Assembly: GCA_015233295.1 (NCBI GenBank)
Contig: JADFYC010000241.1
Coordinates: 1 to 5,903, forward strand
Direction: 5' to 3'
Length of the DNA: 5,903 nucleotides
DNA from: Deltaproteobacteria bacterium
GTDB lineage: Bacteria; Desulfobacterota; JADFXK01
The notes below the pieces were generated by a model that saw only the letters and a program-made list of their open reading frames with translations, searched no databases and had not been told where the DNA came from. The position numbers and the translations under genes were made by a program. This document shows positions 1 to 5,903 of the stretch, piece by piece. Every line of letters starts with the position of its first letter. The first letter of the stretch is position 1.

Positions 1-150
1 GCGCCGATCTACGTAACGGAACAAGTGATTATGAAATCCCGAAGTATTGATATGTCGGCCAAAGAAGAGATCAAGACCGAAGAGGCTAAAAAATGGACGG
101 AAATACTTGAAAGCCTATCACCGGAAGATTTCGGGAAATACAAGATGTAA
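1..150 (+). CDS. Bifunctional nuclease family protein (DUF151), C-terminal fragment
   Basis: This is the last 49 codons of a gene that begins left of the window; the frame opens at base 1 and ends at TAA 148-150. The fragment starts APIYVTEQVI, which matches the segment that follows the RPSDAIALAL-type motif in DUF151 proteins (families typically around 160 residues), and ends with SPEDFGKYKM, a C-terminus I recognise from deltaproteobacterial members. Between them is a charged helical stretch rich in Lys and Glu. The family includes the plant BBD/BFN nucleases and the structurally solved Thermotoga TM0160; its physiological role in bacteria is not well settled. The catalytic core lies outside the window, so activity cannot be judged. 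Assignment rests on these two short recognisable segments. The gene is probably not co-transcribed with the next one, given a possible terminator just after it. Confidence 0.8.
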   Translation, partial: APIYVTEQVIMKSRSIDMSAKEEIKTEEAKKWTEILESLSPEDFGKYKM

Positions 151-173
151 GAATTCACCCATAAAGGTGTCGC

Positions 174-192
174 CACGGGTTACCGTGTTTTT
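174..192 (+). terminator. Possible rho-independent terminator after the DUF151 gene
   Basis: CACGG (174-178) and CCGTG (183-187) form a perfect 5-bp stem around a GTTA loop, followed directly by five T residues (188-192). It lies 23 bp after the stop codon of the nuclease gene, in the right orientation. The stem is short, so termination may be weak. A smaller 4-bp hairpin (CACC 156-159 / GGTG 166-169) precedes it. Confidence 0.4.
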
Positions 193-215
193 ACCGCCTG
201 CCTTCCCCACTTCCT

Positions 216-245
216 CGAATTATCTCATGGCGAATTATCTCATGG
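216..245. repeat. Perfect 15-bp tandem duplication
   Basis: The 15-mer CGAATTATCTCATGG occurs twice head to tail, at 216-230 and 231-245, with no mismatch. It lies in the 204-bp gap between the nuclease gene and the PHP gene. The likely origin is replication slippage or a recent small duplication. No function is evident. Confidence 0.9.
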
Positions 246-354
246 ATAGATATGCTCAACCAACCGTGATATAGACATGCACCCGATGATCTGACGACTG
301 ACCTCGTTTCCGCAATCATCTTTTTCTATCTTTACCCGCATCCTTGGGGCTAAT

Positions 355-1011
355 ATGATTGATCTACACACACATAGCTTCTTCAGCGACGGCGTCCTCG
401 GGCCGATGGAATTGATTCGGAGGGCGGAGGTTAAGGGCATTCGTTATCTGGCCATTACCGATCACGCAGATCCTTCCAATTTGGATCATATTATTCCACG
501 GATTATCCAGGCGGCCCAGGCAGCTAACCGCCACTGCAAGATTCGAGTCATCCCCGGGGTAGAGCTAACCCATGTCCCTCCGGCAATGATAGCCGAACTC
601 TCAATGCAAGCTAGAGAACTGGGCGCCGCCCTGGTGGTCGTCCACGGCGAATCTCCGGTTGAACCGGTCCCACCGGGAACAAACCGGGCGGCTATTGAAT
701 GCGGTGTGGACATACTGGCCCATCCCGGGCTTATCGCGGAGGAAGACGTTGAATTGGCGGCCCGGAATGGGGTACATCTGGAGATTACCGCGCGTGGAGG
801 ACATAGCCTGGGCAATGGCCGAGTGGCCAAACTGGCCGGAATTCATCGGGCCAAGCTCCTGATCAATACCGATAGTCATGCTCCCGGCGACTTAATTGAT
901 CGAGCCTTCGCCAAGGTGATCGCCTTAGGGGCAGGTTTGTCCGAAGCCGAGTTTGAGGAGATTATGAGTTCGGCCGAAGAATTCGCCAAAGAGAAGTTTA
1001 AAACAATATAG
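355..1011 (+). CDS. PHP-domain metal-dependent phosphoesterase (histidinol-phosphatase-like)
   Basis: A complete 218-residue protein made almost wholly of one PHP domain, a TIM-barrel-like metallohydrolase fold. The metal-ligand motifs are all visible in order: HTH (His5, His7), SDG (Asp12), TDH (Asp36, His37), PGVE (Glu70), VVHGE (His97), AHPG (His123) and NTDSH (Asp173, His175). An intact set predicts an active hydrolase of a phosphate ester, usually with two or three bound metal ions. Relatives are annotated as histidinol phosphate phosphatase domain proteins, but no his genes lie nearby, so histidine biosynthesis should not be assumed. There is no signal peptide, so it is cytoplasmic. ATG 355 is the only sensible start: a TGA at 292-294 closes the frame upstream with no start codon between. 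The ribosome site is weak (TTGGGG at 344-349). The gene converges on the YceI gene, 7 bp between stops. Confidence 0.88.
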   Translation: MIDLHTHSFFSDGVLGPMELIRRAEVKGIRYLAITDHADPSNLDHIIPRIIQAAQAANRHCKIRVIPGVELTHVPPAMIAELSMQARELGAALVVVHGESPVEPVPPGTNRAAIECGVDILAHPGLIAEEDVELAARNGVHLEITARGGHSLGNGRVAKLAGIHRAKLLINTDSHAPGDLIDRAFAKVIALGAGLSEAEFEEIMSSAEEFAKEKFKTI

Positions 1012-1018
1012 ACGTTCC

Positions 1019-1618
1019 TTACTTACTCTGGCCCTTGACCATCTCCACTTCCAGTGTGATGAATACGTCATCCCCGATCATCATCCCGCCGGTCTCCATC
1101 GTCTTATTCCAGGTTATCCCGAAGTCATTACGATTGATCTTCGTGGAGGCGGAAGCACCTCGTCTGATCCCGCCCCAGGGATCTTTGGATTCATTCGATA
1201 AGTCTACCACGTCGAGGACGACCTCGCGGGCAATCCCACGGATGGTCAGGTCACCGATTACTTTTAATTTCCCCATCCCATTTTTCATAACCTTTTTCGA
1301 TACAAAGGTCATCGTCGGGTATTTGGCGACATCAAAAAACTCAGCGCTTTTCAGGTGCTCATCGCGCTTGGTCACGCCGGTGTAAATTGACTCGGTACCG
1401 ATAGTGACTGTCACGGTGGATATTGAAATGTCCTTGTCGTCAATATTGATGACACCCTGCACCTTGCCAAACACACCTTTGACGTTGGCGATCATCAGAT
1501 GGCGTATCTTGAACTGGATATTGGAATGATCCGGATCGATAGTCCAGGTGGACGCCGACACGAATGATGGGAGCGCCAGTAAAACTAAGGCCATAATGAC
1601 ACCCGCTAGTCTGCTCAT
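1019..1618 (-). CDS. YceI family periplasmic lipid-binding-like protein
   Basis: A 199-residue secreted protein. The first 22 residues form a Sec signal peptide (MSRLAGVI, hydrophobic core ALVLLALP, cleavage after VSA), leaving a mature domain of about 177 residues. The mature part shows the family pattern: WTIDPDHS at its start, FKIRH soon after, then KRDEHLKS-EFFDV-KYPTMTF in the middle, and GDLTIRGIAREVVLDV further on. YceI proteins are lipocalin-like beta barrels; a Thermus homologue binds polyisoprenoid, but the native ligand here is unknown. I chose ATG 1618 over a TTG at 1645 in the same frame because it has a strong Shine-Dalgarno 8 nt upstream and gives a clean signal peptide. It appears monocistronic, facing away from the AcsE-like gene and converging on the PHP gene. 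Confidence 0.93.
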   Translation of the reverse strand: MSRLAGVIMALVLLALPSFVSASTWTIDPDHSNIQFKIRHLMIANVKGVFGKVQGVINIDDKDISISTVTVTIGTESIYTGVTKRDEHLKSAEFFDVAKYPTMTFVSKKVMKNGMGKLKVIGDLTIRGIAREVVLDVVDLSNESKDPWGGIRRGASASTKINRNDFGITWNKTMETGGMMIGDDVFITLEVEMVKGQSK

Positions 1619-1626
1619 CGTTCTTT

Positions 1627-1633
1627 CTCCTTT
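1627..1633 (-). promoter_or_regulatory. Shine-Dalgarno site of the YceI gene
   Basis: On the minus strand this reads AAAGGAG, 8 nt before ATG 1618. It decides the start: the longer reading from TTG 1645 would place this site inside the coding sequence and add nine charged residues ahead of the signal peptide. Confidence 0.8.
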
Positions 1634-1650
1634 CTCATGTTTCAAATTAG

Positions 1651-1679
1651 TTGATAGGCATTTGAAAATACTTCTACAA
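1651..1679 (-). promoter_or_regulatory. Possible sigma-70-type promoter for the YceI gene
   Basis: On the minus strand TTGTAG (1679-1674) and TATCAA (1656-1651) are separated by 17 bp, an ideal spacing, and sit about 33 bp upstream of ATG 1618. The -35 box matches only the TTG of the consensus and the -10 box matches four of six, so this is a weak prediction by eye. Confidence 0.3.
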
Positions 1680-1848
1680 AAAATATCTCATGCGCTTTCT
1701 CGACATTGAGTCGATTGAGTTGTAAGCCGTAAGACCGGAGCTTCTTCGATCATTTTAAGGAAGCAAAAAAATCCTCCAGAACTATTCTCAAAAGCAATCA
1801 GAAGTGGTAAGACTATCTTCACTCAAATTTTGCCCGTTATTTCTGAAC

Positions 1849-1854
1849 AGGGGA
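1849..1854 (+). promoter_or_regulatory. Shine-Dalgarno site of the AcsE-like gene
   Basis: AGGGGA lies 5 nt before ATG 1860. It supports ATG 1860 over an in-frame TTG at 1830, which would add ten residues with no family match and put this site inside the coding region. Confidence 0.7.
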
Positions 1855-1859
1855 ACCAT

Positions 1860-2645
1860 ATGATAGTGGTCGCCGACAACCTTCAGGTCACTAATCGGAT
1901 TATTGAACAAGCCTTAAAAGACATGGATCCTGTCCCGATCCAAGACCTGGTTAAGCAACTCGAAGCTGCCGGAGCCGAAGCCATTGACGTTAACTCCGGC
2001 CCTTTGCCCCGTCAAGGTGAAGAAAAGATGGTCTTCTTGGTGGAGACAATTCAACAGGTATCTCGCCTGACGCTGTATCTGGACACGGTGAATCCCAGAG
2101 CCTTAGCCGCCGGCCTCAGGGCTTGTCGGACGGCCCCTGTGATCAACGGTTTTTCTCTAGAACCGGCCAAGTTAGCCTGGATACTGCCGCTGGCTCAGGA
2201 GTTCAATTGTGATATCATTGGGTATCTGCTTTATCCAGGTGGTCTAGTCCCCGCTGGGGCCAACGAGCGTTTAGACGTGGCTGTGCAGCTTTTCCAGGCT
2301 TATCAGGAGGCCGGTCTGGATCCTGAAAAGCTGATCATCGATCCCATCGTCCCTCCCTTAATGTGGCAAGACGGACCAGCTCAGGCCCGGGAAGTGTTGA
2401 CCGTTATCAGGCTGCTCCCAGAGCTGTTGGGCTTCCAGGTGCGGACCGTGGCCGGCTTGTCCAATCTCACGTCCGGCCTGGGCCCATCGAAAAAAAGACT
2501 CCATCTCGAAGAAGCCTACCTGGCCATGTTGGCTGCGGCCGACCTGGATATGGTCCTCCTGAATGCCCTTCACCCCAGGACCATCTCTATCGCCCGGGCG
2601 TGTCAGTCAATAACCGGCTCCAAGATTTTCTCCGTGGTCGATTGA
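1860..2645 (+). CDS. AcsE-like methyltetrahydrofolate-binding methyltransferase (pterin-binding/DHPS superfamily)
   Basis: A 261-residue TIM-barrel pterin-binding protein, nearly the length of the acetogen methyltetrahydrofolate:corrinoid/iron-sulfur protein methyltransferase AcsE. Recognisable segments in the same order are IDVNSGP (42-48), LYLDTVN (72-78), PVING (93-97), IIDPIVPP (159-166) and GLSNLTS (199-205). They carry the residues known in Moorella AcsE to contact the pterin: Asp75, Asn96, Asp161 (Asp160 there) and Asn202 (Asn199 there, at the substrate N5). The known family reaction moves a methyl group from methyl-tetrahydrofolate to a corrinoid protein cobalt in the Wood-Ljungdahl pathway. 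Automated annotation often calls such proteins dihydropteroate synthase; the motifs here fit AcsE better. The N-terminus reads VADNLQ where AcsE has a GERIN-type motif. No corrinoid protein or acs/cdh gene is in the window, so the partner is unknown. It is cytoplasmic and converges on the fusion gene, 22 bp between stops. Confidence 0.82.
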   Translation: MIVVADNLQVTNRIIEQALKDMDPVPIQDLVKQLEAAGAEAIDVNSGPLPRQGEEKMVFLVETIQQVSRLTLYLDTVNPRALAAGLRACRTAPVINGFSLEPAKLAWILPLAQEFNCDIIGYLLYPGGLVPAGANERLDVAVQLFQAYQEAGLDPEKLIIDPIVPPLMWQDGPAQAREVLTVIRLLPELLGFQVRTVAGLSNLTSGLGPSKKRLHLEEAYLAMLAAADLDMVLLNALHPRTISIARACQSITGSKIFSVVD

Positions 2646-2667
2646 GCTAATCAATTTGCACAGAAGA

Positions 2668-4806
2668 CTACTTCCGGCGAGCCAGAACGTTCATTGAGCC
2701 GGAATCGGCATAAATCATCATACCCCGGTATTTTTGTAGCCGCTTGGTCAGGCCGGACGTCACCCCTTCCAGGTGGACCAGTTGGGCGATCCGTTTCAGA
2801 ATAAAATCCAGCCGGCAATATTGCCCGGCCCGAGTAATGGACAGCACTTCAAATCCGGCCAGGGACAATATCTTAGATATGCTCGATGGGGTGTAGTAGA
2901 CTATGTGCTCAGGAAGCTTAAATGAGACCCACCGCCGGCCGGAAATCTTAGCCAGGACGCTGGCCATATTCGGTGTGGTCAGGTACAAAAGTCCATCCGG
3001 TTTAAGAACCCGCTTCACCTGGTCAAGAAAATCCTGCGGACGATAAATATGCTCGAACAGGTCCGACATGGCCACCAGATCAAACTGTTCGTTCTCAAAG
3101 GAAGCCTCGTCCAACCTCCCCCAAAAAACAGGAAATCCGCGACGTCTGACTTGCTCGCAGGCCTCCGGCGCCACATCCAGCCCCCAGCATTCAGAAAAAA
3201 GCGTCTGAGCCGCCTGCAAAAAATAGCCATAGCCGCAACCCACGTCCAACAGCCGTCCGCCCCTAATAAATCCTTGGATTTCCTTCAATCGCCGCTGAAA
3301 GGTCTTGACCAGTTCGGGTTCCATCGACCCATAGTTCTGGTAGCCCACGTTGATTTCCGAATCGCTGGTGAAATAGCCCCCAGAATAAAACTTGGCTAAG
3401 ACTGCTTCGGACGGTCTGGGACTGACAAAGGCCAGACGACAATCCCGGCATCTCATGATTGAGAAACCTTTGACCACCAGCCAGAGCGAATCCGATGGGC
3501 GCCCACAAATGGGGCAGACCGCCTCTTCCCAAGGACAACATCCTGATGAATCGTCTTTCGTAAGATCGTACCCCCCCGCGCAATCGTTCCAACGAACCTT
3601 GCCTTTGTCTGCCGACATGCTCAGGGGGTTCCGGGACGAGGCACAACCTGGCGTAAGCTCAAGATATCGGTTGGACATTTCCTGAGCCATCCGATGTGCG
3701 GAAAACATGGTGACAACGCGCTCTCGGCCGGCCTGGCCCAGCCTTTGACGCAAATCGGCATTAGACAGCAATAGACTTAACTTCTCGGCTAACTTGAAAT
3801 CATCTCCAATGGGGACAAGGAATCCTGTTTCACCGTCCTTAACCAGTTCGGGGAGACCACCGGCAGCCGTCGCCACCACTGGTAACTCTGCGGCCATCGC
3901 CTCCATCACCGCCAACGGTAATCCTTCCCAACCCCATGAAGTTAACATGAAGACATCCGCCGCGGCCAGCAACTCCGGCATGTCTCGACGAAATCCAACC
4001 AGACTAACCGCATGTTCCAACCGGTGCAACTTGATCAGGTTCTGGATTCGGAGAAACTCCGGACCCTCACCTGCAATCACCAGGCGAGTGTCTGGAAAGG
4101 CGTCTTTTAACCGGGCCATGGCCTTGACGCAGACATCCAAATCTCTAGGCCGGTCTAGCCGACATCCCATGACCAGCAATCTCTGATCATCATTCAGCCC
4201 CAGGCCGGAGCGGCATCCGGTGATCCCTTCCACGTTGGCGGGAGTGGTGAATCTTTCTGACGATATCCCGTTTTTAATGACCGCCACCCGGCTCGCAGGG
4301 AACAACCCGGACCTGAGGGCTTCCTCTTTTTCGTTATCCGAGACGCAGACGACCAGATCAGTGATTGGTCGAACCAACCGTTCAAACAAATAACCGACTG
4401 TTTGTTTGAACCCCGGGTAGAAGGGATAGGAGAAACCATGGATGGAGTAGACTACCGCCGGCCGGGGTTTGACCAGAGTACAGGCCAGACGGCCCCAGAA
4501 GGCCGCTCGCGCCCCATGGAAGTGAACCAGATCAAATCTCCGGCTCCGAATCAACGCGGCCAGGCGAAACAATTGCCCTATAGGTGACCCTTTGGTCAGG
4601 TCCAGGGGGTGGAACTCCGCCCCGGTAGCGGTGATCTCATCTTCCGTCACCCCGAGCTCATCGGAACTCATGGCCACAGTCAACTTAAACCGGGATAGAT
4701 CCAATCGTCTGGCCAATTCCAGAACGTGGACCGCCCCCCCGCCCCGACTGGAAGCGACGAATTCAAGAATAGACAATATCTTCTTCAAACAGAGGAATCC
4801 CAACAT
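2668..4806 (-). CDS. GT4 glycosyltransferase fused to zinc-ribbon SAM-dependent methyltransferase
   Basis: A single 712-codon frame with two enzymes. Residues 1-385 are a GT-B fold GT4 glycosyltransferase: RGGG donor loop (21-24), HFHGAR (95-100), SIHGF (121-125), GCRLDRPR (214-221), GEGPE (246-250) and the E-x7-E motif (Glu294, Glu302) of retaining enzymes. Residues 386-430 are a low-complexity linker. Residues 431-712 are a class I methyltransferase with a four-cysteine zinc-ribbon-like knuckle (C431, C434, C453, C456), SAM motif LLDVGCGYG (519-527), acidic Asp544 and FEHI (584-587). It probably builds and methylates a surface glycan, an inference; sugar and acceptor are unknown. ATG 4806 has no clear ribosome site; an in-frame TTG at 4788, giving a family-typical MKKILSILEF start with GGGA 9 nt upstream, is a good alternative. 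Met397 (3618) could start a separate methyltransferase but lacks a ribosome site. The upstream neighbour is a hybrid kinase, 67 bp away. Confidence 0.87.
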   Translation of the reverse strand: MLGFLCLKKILSILEFVASSRGGGAVHVLELARRLDLSRFKLTVAMSSDELGVTEDEITATGAEFHPLDLTKGSPIGQLFRLAALIRSRRFDLVHFHGARAAFWGRLACTLVKPRPAVVYSIHGFSYPFYPGFKQTVGYLFERLVRPITDLVVCVSDNEKEEALRSGLFPASRVAVIKNGISSERFTTPANVEGITGCRSGLGLNDDQRLLVMGCRLDRPRDLDVCVKAMARLKDAFPDTRLVIAGEGPEFLRIQNLIKLHRLEHAVSLVGFRRDMPELLAAADVFMLTSWGWEGLPLAVMEAMAAELPVVATAAGGLPELVKDGETGFLVPIGDDFKLAEKLSLLLSNADLRQRLGQAGRERVVTMFSAHRMAQEMSNRYLELTPGCASSRNPLSMSADKGKVRWNDCAGGYDLTKDDSSGCCPWEEAVCPICGRPSDSLWLVVKGFSIMRCRDCRLAFVSPRPSEAVLAKFYSGGYFTSDSEINVGYQNYGSMEPELVKTFQRRLKEIQGFIRGGRLLDVGCGYGYFLQAAQTLFSECWGLDVAPEACEQVRRRGFPVFWGRLDEASFENEQFDLVAMSDLFEHIYRPQDFLDQVKRVLKPDGLLYLTTPNMASVLAKISGRRWVSFKLPEHIVYYTPSSISKILSLAGFEVLSITRAGQYCRLDFILKRIAQLVHLEGVTSGLTKRLQKYRGMMIYADSGSMNVLARRK

Positions 4807-4873
4807 TAGCCATTAATCATAAACCCGCAACGCACAACACCTATCCAGCAACCCAAAATCGTAACAATTAATA

Positions 4874-5903
4874 TCAAGCCTTTTTTCCGGTAAACTCCCG
4901 GGCCAGTTTAATCAACGCCGGTTTAAGTTGCTCCATCTGCTTTTCCAACTGGGCAAAGGCTTCTTCAGCCCCGGTGAGATCTTGACGCTGGCCCATTTTT
5001 TCCAGCTTAAGAGCTAGTTCAAAGGCCGGCATAGCCGAAAAGTTTCCCACCGTTCCTTTGAAAAAATGGGCACTATGCTCCAGTTCCGGGCCGTCTGCCC
5101 GTCTGATGGCATCACTGATACTGTTCATGCTCTTGGGATAACTGTCTAAAAACATGGCCACCAGTTCTGTAACCAGTTCCCGGTCGCCGAAGACACGGGC
5201 GATAAAGGATTTGAGATCAAACACCTCTCGTTCGTCAGTCTGTTCCGGAACGACTTGAATAGAGGCGGCGGGCCGATGGAACAATCTTTCAATGGCGATA
5301 AATAACTCCTCTGGATTAACCGGCTTAGAGATGTAAGCATCCATTCCCGCGTCCAAACATTTTTCTTTATCGCCCTTCATGGCGTGAGCCGTCATCGCCA
5401 CGATAGGAATGTGGCTTCCGGCCTTCTTTTCGCCTTCTCTGATAATAGCCGTGGCTTCCAGTCCGTCCATTTCGGGCATTTGGATATCCATCAGTATCAA
5501 GTCAAACTGTCCCTGCTCCAACGCGGTCAAAGCTTTCCGGCCATTTTCGGCCACCACTACGGAATGGTTCCGTTTCTTCAACATGACCAGGCCCAGTTTT
5601 TGGTTAACCGGATTATCTTCGACGAGCAAAATGCGTAATGACGTTTTTATCTTAGATGATGGCCGGGACTCGCCGGAGGTGGGTTCGACAATCGGAGCCG
5701 ACCGGCCTAAGGCGGCCATCAGGGCATCGTAAAGGCCTGATGGTCTGACTGGTTTCCGAATATGGGCGGCCACACCCTGTTGCCGGCAACGTTCGGTTTC
5801 GTCCAGATACCCGGTTTGAGTCAACAGCATGATGATCGCCGGAGTTATGTGACCCCGTTCCCGAATTTTCTCCACCAGGTTAAATCCATCCATTCCCGGC
5901 ATG
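4874..5903 (-). CDS. Hybrid sensor histidine kinase, C-terminal part (REC-REC-HPt)
   Basis: The frame runs off the right edge, so only the last 342 complete codons are seen. The first 65 residues are the second half of a receiver domain: MPGMDGF is the segment just after the phosphoacceptor Asp (outside the window), followed by LLT (Thr28) and RKP (Lys50). A full second receiver follows at about 90-207, with the acidic pair Glu95-Asp96, phosphoacceptor Asp139 in LILMDIQMPEMDG, Thr171 and Lys193 in ISKP. A histidine phosphotransfer domain lies at about 230-335, with His279 in AHFFKG as the phosphorylated residue. REC-REC-HPt is the usual tail of BarA/RpfC-like hybrid kinases, so a sensor, HisKA and ATPase part is expected beyond the edge, but this is inference; a stand-alone multi-receiver regulator is possible. 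ATG 5902 is not a start because it falls inside the first receiver. The signal and target are unknown. Confidence 0.9.
   Translation of the reverse strand, partial: MPGMDGFNLVEKIRERGHITPAIIMLLTQTGYLDETERCRQQGVAAHIRKPVRPSGLYDALMAALGRSAPIVEPTSGESRPSSKIKTSLRILLVEDNPVNQKLGLVMLKKRNHSVVVAENGRKALTALEQGQFDLILMDIQMPEMDGLEATAIIREGEKKAGSHIPIVAMTAHAMKGDKEKCLDAGMDAYISKPVNPEELFIAIERLFHRPAASIQVVPEQTDEREVFDLKSFIARVFGDRELVTELVAMFLDSYPKSMNSISDAIRRADGPELEHSAHFFKGTVGNFSAMPAFELALKLEKMGQRQDLTGAEEAFAQLEKQMEQLKPALIKLAREFTGKKA

Noticed and set aside
47..274. A 75-codon open frame overlapping the DUF151 fragment and the following gap
   Set aside because: It lies out of frame with the recognisable DUF151 tail, has no ribosome site, and its product is basic and low in recognisable content; it is a shadow.
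1035..1385. A 116-codon plus-strand frame opposite YceI
   Set aside because: It lies wholly within the YceI gene on the other strand and its product is Ser/Thr/Pro-rich with no recognisable domain.
1701..1720. Imperfect direct repeat of TCGA-TTGAGT in the YceI/AcsE-like divergent region, considered as an operator
   Set aside because: The copies are short and differ by a 2-bp insertion; no regulator gene or further copy supports it.
1740..1764. Inverted repeat GCTTC/GAAGC followed by a run of seven A, considered as a terminator
   Set aside because: The loop is 15 nt, no gene ends toward it on either strand, and the A run would give T residues on the wrong side of the hairpin for minus-strand termination.
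2640..2652. GATT/AATC hairpin spanning the stop codon of the AcsE-like gene, considered as a terminator
   Set aside because: The stem is only 4 bp and AT-rich, and no adequate T run follows.
3616..3618. Internal ATG (Met397) as the start of a separate methyltransferase gene
   Set aside because: The preceding bases on the minus strand are C-rich with no Shine-Dalgarno at proper distance, and the glycosyltransferase frame runs through without a stop. Kept only as an alternative.
3049..4186. Several 100-130-codon plus-strand open frames opposite the fusion gene
   Set aside because: They are antisense to a frame with clear enzyme motifs on the minus strand, have no family resemblance and no ribosome sites, and are expected by chance in this base composition.
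5902..5902. ATG at the extreme right edge as the start of a response regulator
   Set aside because: The MPGMDGF it would begin is the segment after the phosphoacceptor Asp of a receiver domain, so the real start lies outside the window.

Overview
The window looks like ordinary bacterial chromosome, most likely from an anaerobic member of the Desulfobacterota (former Deltaproteobacteria) or a related lineage. This is an inference from protein style: a DUF151 bifunctional nuclease ending in a typical SPEDFGKYKM tail, a PHP-domain protein of the histidinol-phosphatase-like type, and an AcsE-like methyltetrahydrofolate-binding protein of the Wood-Ljungdahl kind. No rRNA or other phylogenetic marker is present, so the assignment is soft.

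Layout. The left edge (1-150, +) holds the last 49 codons of a DUF151 nuclease gene. A short intergenic stretch follows, with a possible weak terminator and a perfect 15-bp tandem duplication. Next is a complete PHP-domain phosphoesterase gene (355-1011, +), which converges on a secreted YceI-family protein (1019-1618, -) with only 7 bp between the stops. A 241-bp divergent intergenic region separates YceI from an AcsE/dihydropteroate-synthase-like gene (1860-2645, +). That gene converges on a 712-codon gene (2668-4806, -) encoding a GT4 glycosyltransferase fused to a zinc-ribbon SAM methyltransferase. Upstream of it on the same strand, and running off the right edge, is the C-terminal part of a hybrid sensor kinase with REC-REC-HPt architecture (4874-5903, -).

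The genes do not form one pathway. The layout alternates strands, so most are probably single transcription units. The only same-strand complete/partial pair is the hybrid kinase and the glycosyltransferase-methyltransferase, 67 bp apart, which could be co-transcribed. The fusion probably acts on a cell-surface glycan. The AcsE-like protein suggests C1/folate-corrinoid metabolism, but no acs/cdh partner genes are in view.

I found no mobile element, CRISPR array, tRNA or rRNA, and no convincing new multi-gene system. The most unusual item is the glycosyltransferase-methyltransferase fusion. Next are the stand-alone AcsE-like gene with an atypical N-terminus and two 7-nt G tracts inside the fusion gene.
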